Assembly: GCA_017558545.1 (NCBI GenBank)
Contig: JAFYUG010000160.1
Span: 1 to 7,649 of the forward strand
DNA length: 7,649 bases
Origin: Oscillospiraceae bacterium
GTDB lineage: Bacteria; Bacillota; Clostridia; Oscillospirales; Oscillospiraceae
Direction: 5' to 3'
Under the pieces are notes generated by a model that saw only the letters and a program-made list of their open reading frames with translations, was not told the DNA's origin and made no database searches. The translations under genes were made by a program, and so were the position numbers. Shown here in pieces: positions 5,866-7,649 of this stretch (within the stretch, counting starts at the first letter, position 1; each line of letters opens with the position of its first letter).

Positions 5866-6855
5866 TCAGTTCTTATTTTCTTCCTTGCTGACGGGGGGGA
5901 TTGCCTTGGCTGCCTTGCGGCGGCGAAGCTTGGTAACAATAACTATCACCACAACTGCGGCAATGATGATGAAGATCATCCAGCCTACCCAGTGGCGGGC
6001 GAGGCGGAGCATCATATACTGAATGGAGTCAACGAAGTTGCTGCTGCCGCGCTTGAAGGCATCTTTAAGCTTTGCGCCGAAGCCGATAACGGGCTCTTCA
6101 ATCTCGGTAAGCTCAAATACCTCGTCTATGTAAAGATTGACGGTGGAGTAGCCAACAAGGGAGTCATACTTGCGGAGAGTGCCGGTGAGGAGCTCAATCT
6201 GATACTCGGTGTTGGAGATGGCGTTTTCCAGCTCTATGATGTCCTCCATGGTGGCGGCCATGCTGAGGAGATTCTGCAATCTCTCCAGCTTGGTGCGCTG
6301 GGTGGCAAGGCGGCTTTCGGTGTCGTAGTAAGCCTCGCTTACGTCCTCGGCGGAGCGGGAAATGGAGTTTACCTGACAAAGCTGGCCTGCGGCGGTGCAG
6401 AAGGCCTCAAAGTTTTGAGCAGGAACGCGGACGGTGTAGTTGCCGCGGCGGTAGGAGCCATAGTTATTGACGTTGCTGTACTCAAAGTAGCCGCCAAGGT
6501 CGGCAACCAGCTTTTCAAGACCTGCGGTGGCATCGTCAAAGGCGGTGGTCTCAAGCTCCATATTGGCGGTGTAGATAAGCTTGGTGTTGACGGGGAGAGT
6601 GCTGCCGGAGCTGTCGTCCATGGGCATGTCGCTGGGGGAGGCGGCGGAATACTTGGGCTCTTCATAGTAGCCGTAGTTCATATCTGCGGCAAACTCCATT
6701 TCGGGAGCGGGAGCGGCAGGCTCGGCGGGAGCGGCAGGCTCAGCAGGAGCAGCAGGCTCGGCTATCATAGCATCTTTGGGGGCAGAGGCGCCGCAGCCGC
6801 AAAGAAGGCCGAGGGCAAGAATTATGCATAGGATGAGAGATATACTGCGTTTCAT
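5866..6855 (-). CDS. DUF4349 domain-containing lipoprotein with C-terminal membrane anchor
   Basis: This encodes 329 residues. An AAGGAGG site (6864-6870) lies 8 nt before ATG. The signal MKRSISLILCIILALGLLCGC ends in a lipobox, so Cys21 would be lipidated. Residues 32-49 are three AEPAAP repeats, followed by an acidic, Tyr-rich linker to ~88. Residues ~90-310 match DUF4349: GGYFEYSNV, NYTVRVPAQNFEAF, then AYYDTESRLATQRTKLERLQNLLSMAATMEDIIELE (a coiled coil at ~178-228), SLVGYSTVNLYI, and a transmembrane helix at 289-307 with a basic tail RRRK. The protein would be fixed to the membrane at both ends with the coiled coil outside. The family's molecular role is not established; envelope stress sensing or signalling is only a guess. 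The gene is monocistronic and divergent from tRNA-Ser. Confidence 0.93.
   Translation of the reverse strand: MKRSISLILCIILALGLLCGCGASAPKDAMIAEPAAPAEPAAPAEPAAPAPEMEFAADMNYGYYEEPKYSAASPSDMPMDDSSGSTLPVNTKLIYTANMELETTAFDDATAGLEKLVADLGGYFEYSNVNNYGSYRRGNYTVRVPAQNFEAFCTAAGQLCQVNSISRSAEDVSEAYYDTESRLATQRTKLERLQNLLSMAATMEDIIELENAISNTEYQIELLTGTLRKYDSLVGYSTVNLYIDEVFELTEIEEPVIGFGAKLKDAFKRGSSNFVDSIQYMMLRLARHWVGWMIFIIIAAVVVIVIVTKLRRRKAAKAIPPVSKEENKN
6709..6762 (-). repeat. Three tandem 18-bp repeats encoding AEPAAP
   Basis: Three consecutive 18-bp units (6709-6726, 6727-6744, 6745-6762) differ at a few positions and encode the AEPAAP spacer behind the lipidated Cys of the DUF4349 protein. Copy number could vary between strains by slippage without breaking the frame. 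Confidence 0.85.
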
Positions 6856-6908
6856 AATATTTTCCTCCTTATGATTTATCGTTGCCTGAGTTATATTGCT
6901 TTTATTTG

Positions 6909-6917
6909 ATTATACCA
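6909..6917 (-). promoter_or_regulatory. Extended -10 promoter of the DUF4349 gene
   Basis: On the minus strand TGG-TATAAT occupies 6917-6909, a perfect -10 with the TGn extension. The -35 region has no good TTGACA match (T-rich). The predicted start near 6902 leaves a leader of about 47 nt before the ATG. Confidence 0.75.
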
Positions 6918-6981
6918 CTATGACGGAAAAAAGAGAAAAAAGTTTCAGCTTTTAGAAAAATTTTCTTAAAATTTTCTTCGG

Positions 6982-7010
6982 TTGACACCTTGGAATAAGC
7001 ATGGTAAATT
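6982..7010 (+). promoter_or_regulatory. Promoter of tRNA-Ser
   Basis: TTGACA (6982-6987), a 17-nt spacer and TAAATT (7005-7010), preceded by the extended -10 TGG at 7002-7004. The predicted start near 7017 lies 14 nt before the tRNA. Confidence 0.8.
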
Positions 7011-7030
7011 ATATGGGCGCAAGTGAATAT

Positions 7031-7121
7031 GGAGGTGTATCGAAGTGGTCGTAACGAGGCTGACTCGAAATCAGTTGGCGGGTCAAACCGTCCGGGGGTT
7101 CGAATCCCTCCACCTCCGCCA
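7031..7121 (+). tRNA. tRNA-Ser (anticodon CGA), CCA encoded
   Basis: The acceptor is GGAGGTG (7031-7037) / CACCTCC (7111-7117), with discriminator G and genomic CCA at 7119-7121. The anticodon loop CTCGAAA places CGA at 7066-7068, reading UCG. The long variable arm between the anticodon and T arms is characteristic of type II serine tRNAs. The T loop is TTCGAAT. It has its own promoter and terminator. Confidence 0.97.
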
Positions 7122-7122
7122 T

Positions 7123-7156
7123 AAAAGGACAGACTCCCATGGGAATCTGTCCTTTT
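7123..7156 (+). terminator. Intrinsic terminator of tRNA-Ser
   Basis: AAAAGGACAGA (7123-7133) pairs with TCTGTCCTTTT (7146-7156), with an inner CCCATGGG dyad at the tip. The T run is short (CCTTTTCAG). Confidence 0.85.
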
Positions 7157-7158
7157 CA

Positions 7159-7327
7159 GTTATATTCGCCTTACGGCGAGTTATATGCGCCTTCCGTGCG
7201 TGATATTTGCTTCGCAAGTGATATGCCTGCGGGCGTTAGGGGCGAATATAATATCACTGAAACCGTAGGGTTCAATATCACATTTTGCGTAGCAAAATAT
7301 ATCACTCCGTCGAAGACGGAATATCAC
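7159..7327. repeat. Array of short hairpins separated by a 7-nt motif that inverts at the middle
   Basis: The left half carries GTKATAT at 7159, 7180, 7200 and 7218. The right half carries its reverse complement ATATCAC at 7251, 7275, 7299 and 7321. Between neighbouring motifs lie small hairpins: TCGCC-TTAC-GGCGA, GCGC-CTTCC-GTGC, TTGC-TTC-GCAA, GCC-TGCG-GGC (left), then TGAAACC-GTA-GGGTTCA with one mismatch, ATTTTGC-GTA-GCAAAAT and TCCGTC-GAA-GACGGA (right). The spacing is 18-24 nt. The halves are mutually complementary at the separators, so the array can fold as one multibranched structure. No Cas genes and no unique spacers are present, so it is not a CRISPR. The 63-residue open frame across it is a by-product. 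Confidence 0.88.
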
Positions 7328-7476
7328 TAAAAACTAACGGTTAGGTGAGAGTTCGAATTCATTTGCAAAATGCCGATAATATCTTTTTTGTAGCCCATAG
7401 ACATGAAAGTACAGTAAACAAGCGCCTTTCCACGTGTGCTCGTAAAACAGTTAAACCGACCTATACTTGCAATCAT
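7327..7476 (-). other. Open minus-strand frame of unknown nature, possible small protein or dispersed-element remnant
   Basis: From ATG 7476-7474 to TAG at 7327-7329 this would encode 49 residues, including STRGKALVYCTFMSMGYKK followed by DIIGILQMNSNSHLTVSF. I do not recognise a domain. There is no ribosome binding site upstream of this ATG or of the inner ATG at 7404-7402, and the first codons lie inside a strong hairpin. The frame stays open further upstream without a better start. A 17-nt part of it (7436-7452) recurs inverted at the window edge, which points to a repeated element rather than a unique gene. It may be non-coding. Confidence that it is translated is low. Confidence 0.3.
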
Positions 7477-7487
7477 AGGTCGGTTTT
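7453..7487. terminator. Strong hairpin, terminator-like
   Basis: The perfect 12-bp stem AAACCGACCTAT (7453-7464) / ATAGGTCGGTTT (7475-7486) has a 10-nt loop and is followed by TTGCTG. It fits a terminator in the plus direction, but no plus-strand gene precedes it. On the minus strand it sits at the front of the open frame ending at 7327. Confidence 0.65.
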
Positions 7488-7508
7488 GCTGTATGTAGGG
7501 TTTGGGTA

Positions 7509-7555
7509 GGCTCCCCTTGTCAGGGGAGCTGTCAGCCTTTAGGCTGACTGAGGGG
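7509..7555 (-). repeat. Double-hairpin intergenic repeat, copy 2 (inverted)
   Basis: On the plus strand GCTCCCCT-TGTC-AGGGGAGC is followed by GTCAGCC-TTTA-GGCTGAC and GAGGGG. This is the reverse complement layout of the element at 3581, with the stem sequences changed but still paired. Confidence 0.75.
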
Positions 7556-7562
7556 TAGTTTT

Positions 7563-7621
7563 CTCTCCCTCCGTCAAAAATCTAAGATTTTTGCCACCTC
7601 CCTCATCAGAGGGAGGCTTGG
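7563..7621 (+). repeat. Double-hairpin intergenic repeat, copy 3 (variant)
   Basis: CTCCCTCCGTC leads into AAAAATC-TAA-GATTTTT, then GCCA and CCTCCCTC-ATCA-GAGGGAGG, ending CTTGG. It has the same architecture and orientation as the element at 3581, but the first stem is AT-rich. It lies directly next to the inverted copy at 7509. Confidence 0.7.
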
Positions 7622-7632
7622 GTGCGGTGCAA

Positions 7633-7649
7633 AACTGTTTTATGAGCAC
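7633..7649 (+). repeat. Inverted copy of 7436-7452, cut by the window edge
   Basis: AACTGTTTTATGAGCAC at 7633-7649 is the reverse complement of GTGCTCGTAAAACAGTT (7436-7452) at 16 of 17 positions. The match runs to the last base of the window, so its true length is unknown. Confidence 0.7.

Noticed and set aside
5992..6831. 279-residue plus-strand frame opposite the DUF4349 gene
   Set aside because: Its Gly/Val/Ala-rich composition is the complement of the real minus-strand gene; it has no start signal.
7159..7327. CRISPR array
   Set aside because: The conserved unit is only 7 nt, it inverts at the middle, the intervening segments are palindromic rather than unique spacers, and no cas gene is present.
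7139..7330. 63-residue plus-strand frame after tRNA-Ser
   Set aside because: It starts inside the terminator and is a translation of the hairpin array.

Overview
The window looks like chromosomal DNA from a Gram-positive anaerobe of class Clostridia, most likely a gut Oscillospiraceae-type lineage. This is inferred from strong AGGAGG-like ribosome binding sites, two N-terminal lipoproteins of Firmicutes type, a YitT-family membrane protein, TTG/GTG starts, and intergenic DNA crowded with short modular hairpin repeats. No phage, plasmid, IS transposase or CRISPR array was found.

Positions 1-3315 hold a same-strand cluster: the 3' part of a type IIA topoisomerase A-subunit gene (ParC/GyrA family), a YitT/DUF2179 membrane protein, and a lipoprotein with a transglutaminase-like fold and a long Ser/Pro-rich tail. 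The topoisomerase reading frame is interrupted by an in-frame TAA at 124-126, exactly in the acidic linker between the catalytic half and the C-terminal beta-pinwheel. The lipoprotein has the His and Asp of the transglutaminase triad, but a Pro sits where the Cys should be. tRNA-Gly(GCC), with its own promoter and terminator, follows at 3383-3458.

Positions 3496-4035 contain no gene I can support and are filled with hairpin repeats of at least three families. A promoter at 4036-4064 then drives proC (proline synthesis) and a small rhomboid protease gene 37 bp downstream. Positions 5521-5865 again contain hairpins: a terminator, a long 29-nt-arm dyad, and two inverted copies of the GTCATTGCGA/TGGCAATCCG repeat. 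A DUF4349 lipoprotein with a C-terminal membrane anchor lies on the minus strand (5866-6855), divergent from tRNA-Ser(CGA) at 7031-7121.

The last 500 bp are the most unusual. An array of seven small hairpins (7159-7327) is separated by a 7-nt motif, GTKATAT, which switches to its reverse complement ATATCAC halfway, so that the whole array can fold as one multibranched structure. Next to it is an open minus-strand frame of unknown nature (7327-7476). Part of this frame (7436-7452) recurs inverted at the window edge (7633-7649), which suggests a dispersed element with a second copy just outside the window. Two further modular hairpin repeats lie between the two copies.

The protein genes are ordinary housekeeping and envelope functions and do not form one evident system. 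The novelty lies in the interrupted topoisomerase, the Cys-less transglutaminase lipoprotein, and the repeat architecture.
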